From assembly GCA_958407555.1 (NCBI GenBank), contig CATYJC010000025.1, positions 1 through 19,371 of the forward strand: a stretch of DNA of 19,371 nucleotides. Reading direction: 5' to 3'. The notes under the pieces were generated by a model. It was not told the origin of the DNA. It did no database searches and saw only the letters and a program-made list of their open reading frames with translations. The position numbers and the translations under genes are program-made. The stretch is from an uncultured Collinsella sp. GTDB lineage: Bacteria > Actinomycetota > Coriobacteriia > Coriobacteriales > Coriobacteriaceae. Of the stretch, positions 1 to 8,341 are shown piece after piece (within the stretch, counting starts at the first letter, position 1; every line of letters begins with the position of its first letter).

Positions 1-346
1 CGCGACGCGGCTGGCCCCAGGCGCCACCAAAGGGAAAGCCGCCCTCAAAGGGATTGCCATAGCCTGCGCTGCCGGCGTAGCCGCCGCCATAGGGCGAAGC
101 CGTAGGAGCGCCGGCGAAGGGGTTGCCCGAGCGCATGGCGTCGTAGCGCGCACGCTTCTGCTCGTCCGAAAGCACGGCGTAGGCCTCGGAAACCTCTTTA
201 AACTTTTCCTCGGCATCAGGTTCTTTGTTGACGTCCGGATGGAGCTTGCGGGCCTTTTGCTGGAAGGCCTTCTGTATATCACGCGAGGTAGCGTCCTTGG
301 AGACACCCAAAATCTCGTAGTAATCTTTTTCGTTCATCGTCGCCAT
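1..346 (-). CDS. dnaJ: J-domain co-chaperone, DnaJ-like (3' part outside window)
   Basis: Only the first ~115 codons are present; the gene runs off the left edge. The N-terminus reads MATMNEKDYYEILGVSKDAT and carries the J-domain signature HPD (in KLHPDVN) that stimulates the ATPase of DnaK-type Hsp70. The J domain spans about residues 7-70. It is followed by a Gly/Phe-rich linker (YGGGYAG, GNPFEGGFPFGG), as in DnaJ/CbpA proteins. Start 346 is chosen because AGGAGG lies 9 bases upstream; the in-frame ATG at 337 has no such site. It lies 58 bp downstream of hemW on the same strand. Whether this is a type I DnaJ with a zinc centre or a type II protein cannot be told, because the C-terminal part is missing. 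The J-domain assignment is firm; the gene symbol is tentative. Confidence 0.9.
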   Translation of the reverse strand, partial: MATMNEKDYYEILGVSKDATSRDIQKAFQQKARKLHPDVNKEPDAEEKFKEVSEAYAVLSDEQKRARYDAMRSGNPFAGAPTASPYGGGYAGSAGYGNPFEGGFPFGGAWGQPRR

Positions 347-388
347 GCGCGGCAACCTCCTGCTCACAGCAGCGTATATATTGCGGTA

Positions 389-394
389 ATTCTA
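389..394 (-). promoter_or_regulatory. possible -10 element upstream of dnaJ-like gene
   Basis: TAGAAT on the minus strand, about 43 bases before the dnaJ-like start, in the short gap after hemW. No convincing -35 is visible. The preceding bases CCGCTCGGG are identical to those before a similar hexamer upstream of lepA (4508-4513). Read-through from hemW is equally possible. Confidence 0.3.
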
Positions 395-404
395 CCCGAG
401 CGGC

Positions 405-1637
405 CTAAGCTAGACCCCAAAACAGCTCGAACAGCACATTTCCATCGAGCCAGCCCAAGTGGGTGGGCGCTAAACGGGCGTGGGCACGACCTGCGATAAC
501 GTCTTTCGAGGCGACGCACCCCACATGCCCCTCGACATGATTGGGCACCCAAGTGGCAAGGCCCAACTCGAGCGCACGGTCACAGGCCGCCGCCAGCTCG
601 TCTGCAGCGATCACGCTTGCCGAGCGAACCAACAGATCGGAACCAATGCCACGCGTCATGCGGCAGGCAAGCATCAAATCCTCGGCCGCAGCATCGCGCT
701 GCGACAGATACTCGGCATCAAACGTCGTCGCGGCATCGTCGCGTTGCACCAGACGCACGCGATACGCATCGCCGCGAGCGGGCACGTCGGGAAACAGCCC
801 AGCCAAGCGATCAAAATCCTCGGCGTCGAGCATACCGGCGGCAGAGCGGCCCAAGCCCAGATAGCCCTGTCCGGTCCAATAGGCAATGTTGTGGGCGCAC
901 TCATGGCCGTCGAGCGCGTAGCTTGCCACCTCATACGGGTGATAGCCGGCCGCACCCAGGCACTCACGCGCCGCATCCATGCATGCAGCCTGAAAATCCT
1001 CGTCGGGCTCGAGCGACTCGTCGCGACACGCCATGCGGTAGAGCGGCGTACCCTCCTCGAGCGTGAGCGGGTACACAGACACATGATGCGGCGCCGCCGC
1101 CAACACGCCATCGAGCGTGCACTGCCAGCTTACTGCGGTCTGCCCGGGAAGTCCGCACATCAGGTCGCAGGACACATCGAGCCCAGCGTCCTTAACCGTC
1201 GTGATGGCAGCGAGCGCCCGATCGGCATCGTGAATGCGACCGATGGCGGAAAGCTCGGCGTTATCGAGCGTTTGCACGCCCAGAGAGACGCGTGTGACAC
1301 CAACCTCGGCGAGCGCAGTGGCAAGCTCGGCGGTCAGCGACTCAGGATTGGCCTCGCAGGTAAACTCAACGGGCTTACACCACGCAGAGATACGCCGGGC
1401 AAGTTCTACCAGACGCTCCCCCGCCAGCGACGGCGTGCCGCCGCCAACATAGACGGTGCGGATCTGTGCAAGCGCGCCTGCGTCGCCAAAGGCATCGAGG
1501 CGCGCATACAGCTGCCCAAAATAAGTATCGAGCGCAGCGCTCAGGACGCACGGAGCAATACTGCGCGAGTCAAAGTCGCAGTACCGGCACTTTTGGGCGC
1601 AAAACGGCACATGCACGTACAGCGCGGTAACGGCCAC
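405..1637 (-). CDS. hemW: HemW, radical SAM heme chaperone (HemN-like)
   Basis: A 410-residue radical SAM protein. The iron-sulfur motif CxxxCxxC is at C13, C17 and C20 (CAQKCRYCDF), and GGGTPS at about residues 65-70 is the SAM-binding glycine motif. The residue after the third cysteine pair is D-F rather than the extra cysteine of true coproporphyrinogen dehydrogenase HemN. This points to HemW, which in characterised members binds heme and delivers it to respiratory proteins. Older annotation calls such proteins oxygen-independent coproporphyrinogen III oxidase. Start is GTG at 1637, with GGAGG 7 bases upstream inside the end of dusB; the gap to dusB is only 2 bp, so translation is probably coupled. 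lepA-hemW proximity is common in Gram-positive bacteria. Which hemoprotein it serves in a probable anaerobe is unknown. Confidence 0.93.
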   Translation of the reverse strand: MAVTALYVHVPFCAQKCRYCDFDSRSIAPCVLSAALDTYFGQLYARLDAFGDAGALAQIRTVYVGGGTPSLAGERLVELARRISAWCKPVEFTCEANPESLTAELATALAEVGVTRVSLGVQTLDNAELSAIGRIHDADRALAAITTVKDAGLDVSCDLMCGLPGQTAVSWQCTLDGVLAAAPHHVSVYPLTLEEGTPLYRMACRDESLEPDEDFQAACMDAARECLGAAGYHPYEVASYALDGHECAHNIAYWTGQGYLGLGRSAAGMLDAEDFDRLAGLFPDVPARGDAYRVRLVQRDDAATTFDAEYLSQRDAAAEDLMLACRMTRGIGSDLLVRSASVIAADELAAACDRALELGLATWVPNHVEGHVGCVASKDVIAGRAHARLAPTHLGWLDGNVLFELFWGLA

Positions 1638-1639
1638 CG

Positions 1640-2683
1640 TTAGGCCTCCAGCGGAAGAGCGGGCACCGACTCGCCGGCGGCAAGTGCGGCCTCGCAGGCC
1701 ACCACATCGCGCTCGATATCATCGACCAATGCCATGAACTCCTCGTATGTGGAGCAACGCACCACCTGGGCGCGCCAGGCCGCAGCATGGGGCATGCCCT
1801 TTAGATACCAGCTCGCGAACGTACGTGCACGCGACATGAGCGGCAACAGCTCGTGCGTGAGCGTCAGGTGCTCGCGCAGGGCATCCAGGCGCTCGACGGA
1901 GCTGCGCACCGGCACCGGTATGCCATCGAGCGCAAGGGCGCGGGCATCGCCGAACACCCAGGGGTTGCCATAGATACCGCGCGCGATGAACACCGCACTG
2001 GCACCCGAGCTTTGCAGATGCTCCGCCGCGTCCTCGGCCGAGAACACATCGCCCGAACCAATCACGGGAATCTCGACGGCGTCGGCCACCTCATCGACGA
2101 CCGACCAATCGGCCTGGCCCGTATAGAGCTGCGTGGCACAGCGACCATGTACCGCCACCGCAGCTGCCCCTGCACCCTCGAGCATCTGGGCAAATGTCGC
2201 GGCATTGCGATCCTCGGCATAAAAGCCTTTGCGAATCTTAACGGTCACGGGCACGTGCGCCGCGCCCACCGCCGCCTCGACGATCTGCTCGGCCAGCTCG
2301 GGCGTGCGCATGAGCGCCGAGCCCTCGCCCTTGGTAACGACTTTGCGAGCGGGGCATGCCATATTGATATCGATCAGCGTCAGGCGATCGCCAACGCGCT
2401 CCTCGACGGCGGCGACGGCGCTCGCAAACTGATCGGGTTTGGAGCCAAAGAGCTGCACGCAAATCTGTTGCTCTTCGTCGGCCGGCAGCACCAGGCGCCA
2501 CGTCTTATTGCTGGCATAGGCAAGGCCCGCCACGCTCACCATCTCGCTATAGGCAAGATGGGCACCGCGGCGGCGGCACATGATGCGATAGGCGGGATCG
2601 GTCACGCCGGCCATGGGGGCCATAAGGAACGGCTGCTCGGTATAAGCACCCAGCAGCCGCGTACTGTATTCAGAAAGCGCCAT
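1640..2683 (-). CDS. dusB: tRNA-dihydrouridine synthase, DusB-like
   Basis: A 347-residue FMN enzyme that reduces uridine to dihydrouridine in tRNA. The N-terminal TIM barrel carries the family signatures PFLMAPMAGVTD (residues 18-29) and DINMACPARKVVTKGEGSAL. Cys110 of the latter matches the catalytic cysteine of Dus enzymes. Further barrel motifs include VHGR, GSGDVFS (phosphate binding) and IARGIYGNPW. A helical C-terminal domain follows. The DINMxCPxxKV form is typical of the DusB subgroup; the exact target uridine is not readable from sequence. ATG at 2683 starts 5 bp after the lepA stop, with only a weak SD (GTAGGT), so it is likely translated as part of the lepA-dusB-hemW unit. Confidence 0.92.
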   Translation of the reverse strand: MALSEYSTRLLGAYTEQPFLMAPMAGVTDPAYRIMCRRRGAHLAYSEMVSVAGLAYASNKTWRLVLPADEEQQICVQLFGSKPDQFASAVAAVEERVGDRLTLIDINMACPARKVVTKGEGSALMRTPELAEQIVEAAVGAAHVPVTVKIRKGFYAEDRNAATFAQMLEGAGAAAVAVHGRCATQLYTGQADWSVVDEVADAVEIPVIGSGDVFSAEDAAEHLQSSGASAVFIARGIYGNPWVFGDARALALDGIPVPVRSSVERLDALREHLTLTHELLPLMSRARTFASWYLKGMPHAAAWRAQVVRCSTYEEFMALVDDIERDVVACEAALAAGESVPALPLEA

Positions 2684-2688
2684 GGGAC

Positions 2689-4500
2689 CTACTCGTCCAC
2701 CTTGAGGATCGCCATAAAGGCCTCCTGCGGGACCTCGACCGAACCGATGGCCTTCATGCGCTTCTTGCCCTCTTTCTGCTTCTCAAGCAGCTTGCGCTTA
2801 CGCGAGATATCGCCGCCGTAACACTTAGCCAGCACGTCCTTGCGGCGCGCCTTGACGGTAGAGCGGGCGATGATCTTGTTGCCGATGGCGCCCTGAATAG
2901 GCACCTCGAACAGCTGGCGCGGGATGATTTCCTTGAGCTTGTCACACAGGCCGCGGGCCAGGCCATAGGCTTTGTCCTTGTGCACGATAAACGAAAGCGC
3001 GTCCACCTCGTCGCCCGAAAGCAAAATATCGAGCTTAACGAGCTCGGAGGGACGGTACTCGTTGAACTCGTAGTCGAGCGAGGCATAGCCCTTGGTACGG
3101 CTCTTGAGCTGGTCAAAGAAGTCCAGGATGAGCTCGGCAAGCGGCATATCAAAGCGCATCTCGACCGATTTGCTCGTGAGATGGATCATGTCGGTCGTAA
3201 TGCCGCGGTGCTCGATAGCGAGCTGCATGACGGCGCCCGTATACTCGGGCGGGCAGATAATCTTGGCCTTGAGGTAGGGCTCCTCGATGCGCTCGATGCG
3301 CGTAGCCTCGGGCAGATCCTGCGGGCTGCGAACATCAATCATCTCGCCGTCGGTTTTATAGACGTGATAGTCCACCGAAGGGCTCGTAGCAATGAGGTCA
3401 AGGTTGAACTCGCGCTCCAGGCGCTCCTTGACGACTTCCATATGCAGCAGGCCTAAGAAGCCCACGCGGAAGCCAAAGCCGAGCGCCACCGAGGTCTCGG
3501 GCTCCCACACCAACGACGGGTCGTTGACATGCAGCTTATCGAGAGCGTCGCGCAGATTCTCGTAATCCTTGTTGTCAATTGGGAACAGGCCCGTGTAGAC
3601 CATGGGCTTGGCCTCGCGGTAGCCGGGAAGCGGCTCGGGACAGGGATTCGACGCCCACGTAAGGGTATCGCCCACGCGAACGGCCTCGGGGTCCTTCAGG
3701 CCCGTGACCACGTAGCCCACCTCGCCGACCGTCAGCGCATCGACCGGGGTCTCGGCGGGACGCTTGACGCCAACGCCATCGACCAAAAAGTCGCCCTCAG
3801 CCTGCATCATGCGAAGGGTATCGCCCTTTTTAATGGAGCCGTCAAAGACGCGGACCGTGGCGACGACGCCGCGGTACTCATCGAAGTACGAATCCAGAAT
3901 AAGTGCCTTGAGCGGCGCGTTCGCATCGCCCTTGGGCGGTGAGATCAAAAAGACAATGGACTCCAGCAAATCGTGAATGCCCTCGCCGGTCTTGCCCGAT
4001 ACGCATACGGCATCGTCGGCAGGAATCGCCAGGTCATCCTCGATCTCGGTCTTAACCTCGTCGGGGTGTGCAGAGGGAAGGTCAATCTTGTTGATGGCGG
4101 GCACGATATCCAGGTTGGCGTTCATGGCGAGCGTCGCGTTAGAGACGGTCTGTGCCTCGACACCCTGCGTGGCGTCGACGACGAGCACCGCGCCCTCGCA
4201 GGCGGCCAGCGAACGCGAGACCTCATAGGTAAAGTCCACGTGGCCCGGTGTATCGATCAGGTTGAACTGATACGTCTCGCCATCGTCGGCGTCATAGGAA
4301 ACGCGAACGGCATTGGACTTGATCGTGATGCCGCGCTCGCGCTCGATATCCATGGTGTCGAGCAGCTGCGACTCCATGTCGCGCTCGTCGACGGTATGGG
4401 TGAGCTCGAGGATACGGTCACTGATCGTGGACTTGCCATGGTCGATGTGCGCAACGATCGAGAAGTTGCGGATGTGGGAAATGTCAATTGAAGTATTCAT
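2689..4500 (-). CDS. lepA: Elongation factor 4 (LepA), ribosomal back-translocase GTPase
   Basis: A 603-residue translational GTPase, the usual length for the family. G motifs are in order: AHIDHGKS (17-24), ERGIT (switch I, T58), DTPGH (82-86) and NKID (136-139). The LepA-specific C-terminal domain is present: the IPRQLFEVPIQGAIG stretch, and a basic tail with GGDISRKRKLLEKQK. LepA acts on stalled ribosomes or during initiation and 30S biogenesis. Start 4500 gives the canonical MNTSIDISHIRNFSIVAHID; an in-frame ATG at 4560 would extend the protein into the rpsT terminator hairpin and is rejected. There is no GGAG-type SD before 4500. Together with a TAAGAT hexamer 7 bases upstream, this raises the possibility of a leaderless mRNA. 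It is the first gene of a lepA-dusB-hemW cluster. Confidence 0.97.
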   Translation of the reverse strand: MNTSIDISHIRNFSIVAHIDHGKSTISDRILELTHTVDERDMESQLLDTMDIERERGITIKSNAVRVSYDADDGETYQFNLIDTPGHVDFTYEVSRSLAACEGAVLVVDATQGVEAQTVSNATLAMNANLDIVPAINKIDLPSAHPDEVKTEIEDDLAIPADDAVCVSGKTGEGIHDLLESIVFLISPPKGDANAPLKALILDSYFDEYRGVVATVRVFDGSIKKGDTLRMMQAEGDFLVDGVGVKRPAETPVDALTVGEVGYVVTGLKDPEAVRVGDTLTWASNPCPEPLPGYREAKPMVYTGLFPIDNKDYENLRDALDKLHVNDPSLVWEPETSVALGFGFRVGFLGLLHMEVVKERLEREFNLDLIATSPSVDYHVYKTDGEMIDVRSPQDLPEATRIERIEEPYLKAKIICPPEYTGAVMQLAIEHRGITTDMIHLTSKSVEMRFDMPLAELILDFFDQLKSRTKGYASLDYEFNEYRPSELVKLDILLSGDEVDALSFIVHKDKAYGLARGLCDKLKEIIPRQLFEVPIQGAIGNKIIARSTVKARRKDVLAKCYGGDISRKRKLLEKQKEGKKRMKAIGSVEVPQEAFMAILKVDE

Positions 4501-4507
4501 GCGGACT

Positions 4508-4513
4508 ATCTTA
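4508..4513 (-). promoter_or_regulatory. possible lepA -10 element giving a leaderless transcript
   Basis: TAAGAT on the minus strand, ending 7 bases before the lepA ATG. If used, transcription would begin at or next to the start codon. The corresponding -35 position falls inside the rpsT terminator and is poor (CTCCAT). Only 28 bp separate terminator and start codon. Confidence 0.3.
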
Positions 4514-4525
4514 CCCGAGCGGTAC

Positions 4526-4562
4526 AAAAAATGGAGCCTGTTCCATAAAACAGGCTCCATTT
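4526..4562 (-). terminator. Rho-independent terminator of rpsT
   Basis: Perfect 14-bp stem: AAATGGAGCCTGTT at 4529-4542 pairs with 4549-4562, loop 6 nt. Read on the minus strand it is followed by a run of six T (4531-4526). It sits 34 bases after the rpsT stop codon. On the plus strand there is no T run, so it serves rpsT rather than anything convergent. Confidence 0.9.
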
Positions 4563-4596
4563 ATGCGCGTAATCTGTGTGGTGTGAAATTTACAAC

Positions 4597-4863
4597 TTAG
4601 GCGTTGATGCTGTTCACGAGCTTGGCAAGACCGGACTTGCGGTTGGAAGCCTGGTTCTTGTGGATAACATGCTTGGCGGCAGCCATATCGAGACGCTTGG
4701 TGACGGTCTTGAGGGCAGCCTGGGCCTTCTCGGCGTCGCCCTCGGCGACGGCGGACTGGACGTGCTTGGTCAGCGTCTTGAGCTCGGACTTGACAGCCTT
4801 GTTACGCATGCGAGCTGCCTCATTGGTGCGGATACGCTTCTTCTGAGACTTGATGTTTGCCAC
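4597..4863 (-). CDS. rpsT: 30S ribosomal protein S20 (bS20)
   Basis: An 88-residue basic, helical protein, matching the family length of about 87-88. The N-terminus MANIKSQKKRIRTNEAAR and the Lys/Ala-rich C-terminus (KHVIHKNQASNRKSGLAKLV) are characteristic. S20 binds 16S rRNA early in 30S assembly. The start is GTG at 4863, supported by AAAGGA 9 bases upstream. An upstream ATG would add a non-family extension through the leader, so it is rejected. The gene is monocistronic by layout: its own extended -10 at 4939-4947 and a strong terminator at 4526-4562. In E. coli S20 also uses a non-AUG start and is autoregulated at translation. Here the GTG start, leader stem and duplicated SD would fit similar control, but that is inference. 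Confidence 0.97.
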   Translation of the reverse strand: MANIKSQKKRIRTNEAARMRNKAVKSELKTLTKHVQSAVAEGDAEKAQAALKTVTKRLDMAAAKHVIHKNQASNRKSGLAKLVNSINA

Positions 4864-4868
4864 TTCTG

Positions 4869-4888
4869 GAGTTCCTTTCGAGTTCCTT
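4869..4888 (-). repeat. duplicated Shine-Dalgarno-like repeat before rpsT
   Basis: On the minus strand AAGGAACTC occurs twice, 11 bases apart (4869-4877 and 4880-4888). The proximal copy provides the SD for the GTG at 4863. The distal copy is placed too far to drive initiation there and may be a standby or decoy ribosome site. Confidence 0.6.
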
Positions 4889-4938
4889 GCAAAAAATGTA
4901 TGACACCTCTGAGACACGGTGAGGTCATGCAAGCGCCT

Positions 4939-4947
4939 ACTATAGCA
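4939..4947 (-). promoter_or_regulatory. rpsT promoter, extended -10
   Basis: Minus strand TGCTATAGT: TATAGT (4939-4944) with an upstream TGn. No good -35 is visible at 16-18 bp. The predicted start near 4932 gives a ~69-nt leader. That leader contains an imperfect stem: ATGAC and CTC near its 5' end pair with GAG and GTCAT around 4899-4908. CTTGC and GCAAG can pair outside it. Confidence 0.55.
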
Positions 4948-4996
4948 CGCTCCCCCTCAAAGGGATAGAACGAATTTCTCAAATAGGCAGGTATCA

Positions 4997-5959
4997 TCAC
5001 GATTTTCTCAAGATGTTCGTAATCCAGAGCAAAAGCGCGGTCTCCGAATCAGCCGAACCCTTGAGCGCGAGCTCCACATCGACGGCACCCTCGAGCGCGG
5101 CAACGAGCTCGGTCATCGAAAAACGACGGGCCCAGGTAAGGTGATTTTTGACCTGCCAGGCCTGAAGCTTGAGCGTCGCGGCCAGCTCACGACCCTGTCC
5201 ACGCGCATCGAGTGCCTTGGCGACGATAAGCTCGCGAATGCGCCCGCACAGCAGCGTGTAGGTCCACACATAGCTCTTGGCGGGCAGTAGATTGAAGAGC
5301 TCAAGCGAGAGGCGCATGTCACGGGCCGAGACCGCATTGAGAAAGTCCCAGGGCTGAACTTCGGCCGTGCGCACGATCCAGCGCTCTACATCGGCAAGCT
5401 CAATTTGTGGCGCCTCGACCATCTGGGCAAGCTTGGCCAAGTCGTTATCGAGCATACGAGTGTTCTCGCCCGAGCGCGAAACGAGCTCCTCGGCGGCGGC
5501 CGTAGAGATGGACTTTCCGTGCTGCGTCGCCATCTGCTGCACGCGGCGCGGGAGCTCCCAGCGCTTGGTGCCCGAACAGTCGATCACGGCCTTCTTGTCA
5601 ATCTTGGCGATTGCCTTATACAGGCGCGTATTCTTGGCAAGTGAGTCGGCAATAATGAGACAGACCGTCGTGGGGCTGGGACTTGCGAGGTACTCGACAA
5701 GCGGTTCCGAGACCGCCTTGGCAAGCTTGGAGCAGCCGTCGAGGATCACCAGGCGAAACTCGCTGCCCATGGGAAAGGTATTGAGCGAGCCGATGATCGA
5801 CTCGATATCGGGATCTTTCGTCATGTCGCGTTCATCGAGGTTGAACTCAACCATACCAGACTTTTCCAAGCGAGCTTTCATACGCGAGACGGCGTGGTCG
5901 CGCTTGACCCCATCGGTACCGACGATCAGATATGCCGGCAGCAGACCGGTTTCGGACAT
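4997..5959 (-). CDS. holA: DNA polymerase III delta subunit (clamp loader)
   Basis: A 320-residue protein resembling HolA, the clamp-loader subunit that opens the beta sliding clamp. The N-terminal region LLPAYLIVGTDGVKRDHAVS and the RLVILDGCSKL and LIIADSLAKNTRLYKAI stretches fit the delta N-terminal AAA+-like domain, which does not hydrolyse ATP. The middle segment AAAEELVSRSGENTRMLDNDLAKLA is the typical helical part, followed by a C-terminal collar domain. ATG at 5959 has GAGGGG 6 bases upstream; the in-frame ATG at 6001 lacks an SD and falls next to a promoter hexamer. comEA-comEC-holA-rpsT is a widespread bacterial order. A separate promoter in the 78-bp gap after comEC would uncouple this essential gene from competence expression. 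Confidence 0.9.
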   Translation of the reverse strand: MSETGLLPAYLIVGTDGVKRDHAVSRMKARLEKSGMVEFNLDERDMTKDPDIESIIGSLNTFPMGSEFRLVILDGCSKLAKAVSEPLVEYLASPSPTTVCLIIADSLAKNTRLYKAIAKIDKKAVIDCSGTKRWELPRRVQQMATQHGKSISTAAAEELVSRSGENTRMLDNDLAKLAQMVEAPQIELADVERWIVRTAEVQPWDFLNAVSARDMRLSLELFNLLPAKSYVWTYTLLCGRIRELIVAKALDARGQGRELAATLKLQAWQVKNHLTWARRFSMTELVAALEGAVDVELALKGSADSETALLLWITNILRKS

Positions 5960-5999
5960 TGCGCTCCCCTCTCGCAGGCTCTCGTGTTTGTACCGTGCC

Positions 6000-6029
6000 A
6001 TTTTAGCCCAGGGGTTGGTCCCGCGCCAA
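6000..6029 (-). promoter_or_regulatory. candidate holA promoter
   Basis: Minus strand TTGGCG (6024-6029), 18-bp spacer, TAAAAT (6000-6005). Four of six and five of six bases match the sigma-70 hexamers. It lies at the comEC stop/holA gap, with a predicted leader of about 35 nt. Confidence 0.5.
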
Positions 6030-6037
6030 CGACGGCA

Positions 6038-8341
6038 TCACGGCCGCTGGCATCGCATCGCAAAGCCCTTCGCGGTCGGCGTGACGGTAATGTCGCCGTG
6101 TTCGATGGTGCATGCGAACGCACCACCCGCTTCCTTAACTGCATCGATGCAGGCATCCGACGGATGGCCGTAACGATTCCCCTCGCCGGCGCTCGCGATA
6201 GAGAACTCGGGCTTAAGCGTGCCCAGCAGGTCTGTGTCGACGGAAACTTTTGAGCCATGATGCCCCAGCTTGAGCACATCGATATCTCCCACCTCCTGTA
6301 CAAACTCGCGCTCCTGATCGAGCTCGGCGTCACCAGTAAGGAGCACGCGCAGGCTCTTGCCTTCCTGAGCGTAGGAGAGCAGCAAAACAAGAGAGTCCTC
6401 ATTGCCCTCGCCATCCACCGTGTCAAACGGCCACATCACACGAGCCCGAAATGCGCCGATATCGACCGCGTCTCCGCGAGCCACCTGCCGATACGTTACA
6501 CCCGGGCGATTCAGGACCTCAGTAGGCGCGCCGTCAAGTGCATCGGCCGCGACCGCAATGGTTCCAACCGAAAAACGATCGAGTACGTCGGGAAGACCGC
6601 CCCAATGGTCTTCGTCCCAATGCGTCACGAAGACGGCGTCGATATGGTGGACGTTATTGCGAACCAACGCCGACACCACGCGGTCATCGAGCCCACAGTC
6701 GACGAGTGCCACGGCGCCACCCTGACGAACCAGAATCGCATCGGCCTGGCCAACATCGAGGACCGTTACCGAAGGCGGCGCACATCGATCCCAATAGACA
6801 TACGGAACACCCGCTGCGAGCATTAAACACAGCAGCCCCGCTGCCATGCTCCGCGCGCGGGGGCGTGGCCACCAGACCAAGATGGCCACCAGCGCGAACG
6901 GCACCACATATACCAAGGGCGTATCGGGCGGCACGCTTACGGATGCGCCCGGAACGGCAGCAAAGAGCTGTTCAAAGAACAGCGCACAGCGGGCGACAAT
7001 CATGGGCACCACGAGCGCCCCGTGACGCAGCAGCGGCACAAGCGAGCAGGGCACCAGCACAACCGATACAGCGAGCAGCACGCTTATCACCGGACCGATC
7101 ACGGCATTTGCAAGTGGGGCAATGAGCGAAAACGTCTCAAATGCGGGAATCGTAACGGGAAGTGTCGCCAGCTGCGAGCACAGCGTGACAGACAAAACGC
7201 TGGCGACACCCGATGGCATGCCCAGCTCGCCCAAGGCGTAGGTGGCGTAGGGGCAAAAACAAAGGATGGCAAAAACACTGACGCACGAAAGCTGAAAACC
7301 CATTTCGAACAATACCGTCGGACGCAGCAACACAAAGATTGTCATGGTGACGAACAGAGCCGAGAGCCCATGCCGACGACGTCCGGCGCTGTTGGCGACA
7401 AGCGTCGCCGCCACCATGCAGCACGCGCGCACGGCCGAGGGAGAAGCGCCCGTAAAAACGGCATAGGCAGCGAGGGCCAGCACCAACAGCCCCCGCTGCA
7501 GCCCACGAGAGAGGCGTGTCTTTTGCAGGGCGCTCTCAATCACAAACCCCACGATGGCAAGATGACTACCCGAGACAGCGATAAGATGTGCGGTGCCCGT
7601 TACCGAAAACCAATCGCCCGCCGGCTGGGCACGCAGCTCGGCCGAGCGTCCGCAGACAACGCCGGCAATGAGCGAGCGCGCTGGATCGGTCGCGGGCGCG
7701 ATAACGGCAAGGAGCTCGTTTCGAAGCCAAGACAACGGGCCTGGAGGGCCCTCGTCGATCGATACCAACCGGACGACTTTAACCTTTCGAAGCTCGCCCC
7801 GAAGCACGCGTGAGCGCCCATACTCATCATTCTCAAAGCGCGAAATTCGACCGATAGCGCGCACATGCGAACCGACGCCAAGCTCACGATCACACGACAG
7901 CCGTACCCGACCCAAACGCTTTTCGCCCGCATACGCATCACAGGTATAGGAGTACGCACCGTCATTGATGGACGGGTCGCCGTACACAACAAACTCGAGA
8001 CTGCTCGCAGCCCGATTATCCAACGCCCTCGAAGCGCGCAGCGCCCCTATCGCCCAACCCGCGGACACGACCGCTCCCGCCACGAGGCCGAGGGCCGCGG
8101 CATACAGCCATCGCCTCCACCGCACAAGGCGCATGCAGGACCGAGCCAATACGATGCACCCTGCTGCAGCAACGGGAATGGCCATGAGCAATGTGACGGG
8201 CGCCGCCCGCTCTCCCAGCAGCAAATCGGCTACCACGTTAAGCACTAACCCACAGCTCGCACACAAGCCGGCACAAAGGGCTATCGTCCACGGCATCAAT
8301 GGGCGCGGTGGCATCACATGCTCGCGCTCGGTCGCACTCAT
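6038..8341 (-). CDS. comEC: ComEC/Rec2 DNA-uptake channel with metallo-beta-lactamase domain
   Basis: A 767-residue polytopic membrane protein. It has an N-terminal hydrophobic region with a soluble OB-like part (residues ~100-200), then the multi-helix competence domain (~220-500). A C-terminal metallo-beta-lactamase domain starts near residue 524 (VLDVGQADAILV). Metal-site motifs are THWDEDHWGG (~573-582), LLTGDAE and LGHHGS (~693-697). ComEC carries single-stranded DNA across the membrane in natural transformation, and the C-terminal domain is thought to be the strand-degrading nuclease. The start at 8341 overlaps the comEA stop as ATGA; an ATG at 8353 inside comEA is less likely. No strong SD precedes it, so translational coupling to comEA is expected. 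All key motifs are intact, so nothing suggests a pseudogene. Confidence 0.95.
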   Translation of the reverse strand: MSATEREHVMPPRPLMPWTIALCAGLCASCGLVLNVVADLLLGERAAPVTLLMAIPVAAAGCIVLARSCMRLVRWRRWLYAAALGLVAGAVVSAGWAIGALRASRALDNRAASSLEFVVYGDPSINDGAYSYTCDAYAGEKRLGRVRLSCDRELGVGSHVRAIGRISRFENDEYGRSRVLRGELRKVKVVRLVSIDEGPPGPLSWLRNELLAVIAPATDPARSLIAGVVCGRSAELRAQPAGDWFSVTGTAHLIAVSGSHLAIVGFVIESALQKTRLSRGLQRGLLVLALAAYAVFTGASPSAVRACCMVAATLVANSAGRRRHGLSALFVTMTIFVLLRPTVLFEMGFQLSCVSVFAILCFCPYATYALGELGMPSGVASVLSVTLCSQLATLPVTIPAFETFSLIAPLANAVIGPVISVLLAVSVVLVPCSLVPLLRHGALVVPMIVARCALFFEQLFAAVPGASVSVPPDTPLVYVVPFALVAILVWWPRPRARSMAAGLLCLMLAAGVPYVYWDRCAPPSVTVLDVGQADAILVRQGGAVALVDCGLDDRVVSALVRNNVHHIDAVFVTHWDEDHWGGLPDVLDRFSVGTIAVAADALDGAPTEVLNRPGVTYRQVARGDAVDIGAFRARVMWPFDTVDGEGNEDSLVLLLSYAQEGKSLRVLLTGDAELDQEREFVQEVGDIDVLKLGHHGSKVSVDTDLLGTLKPEFSIASAGEGNRYGHPSDACIDAVKEAGGAFACTIEHGDITVTPTAKGFAMRCQRP

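Noticed and set aside
480..1643. 387-residue plus-strand frame over hemW
   Set aside because: Antisense shadow with no recognisable motif; hemW is clear.
4501..4560. Longer start for lepA
   Set aside because: Would begin inside the rpsT terminator hairpin and add non-family residues.
4918..4996. Terminator after holA
   Set aside because: CCCTTTGAGGG is a 3-4 bp stem without a T run.
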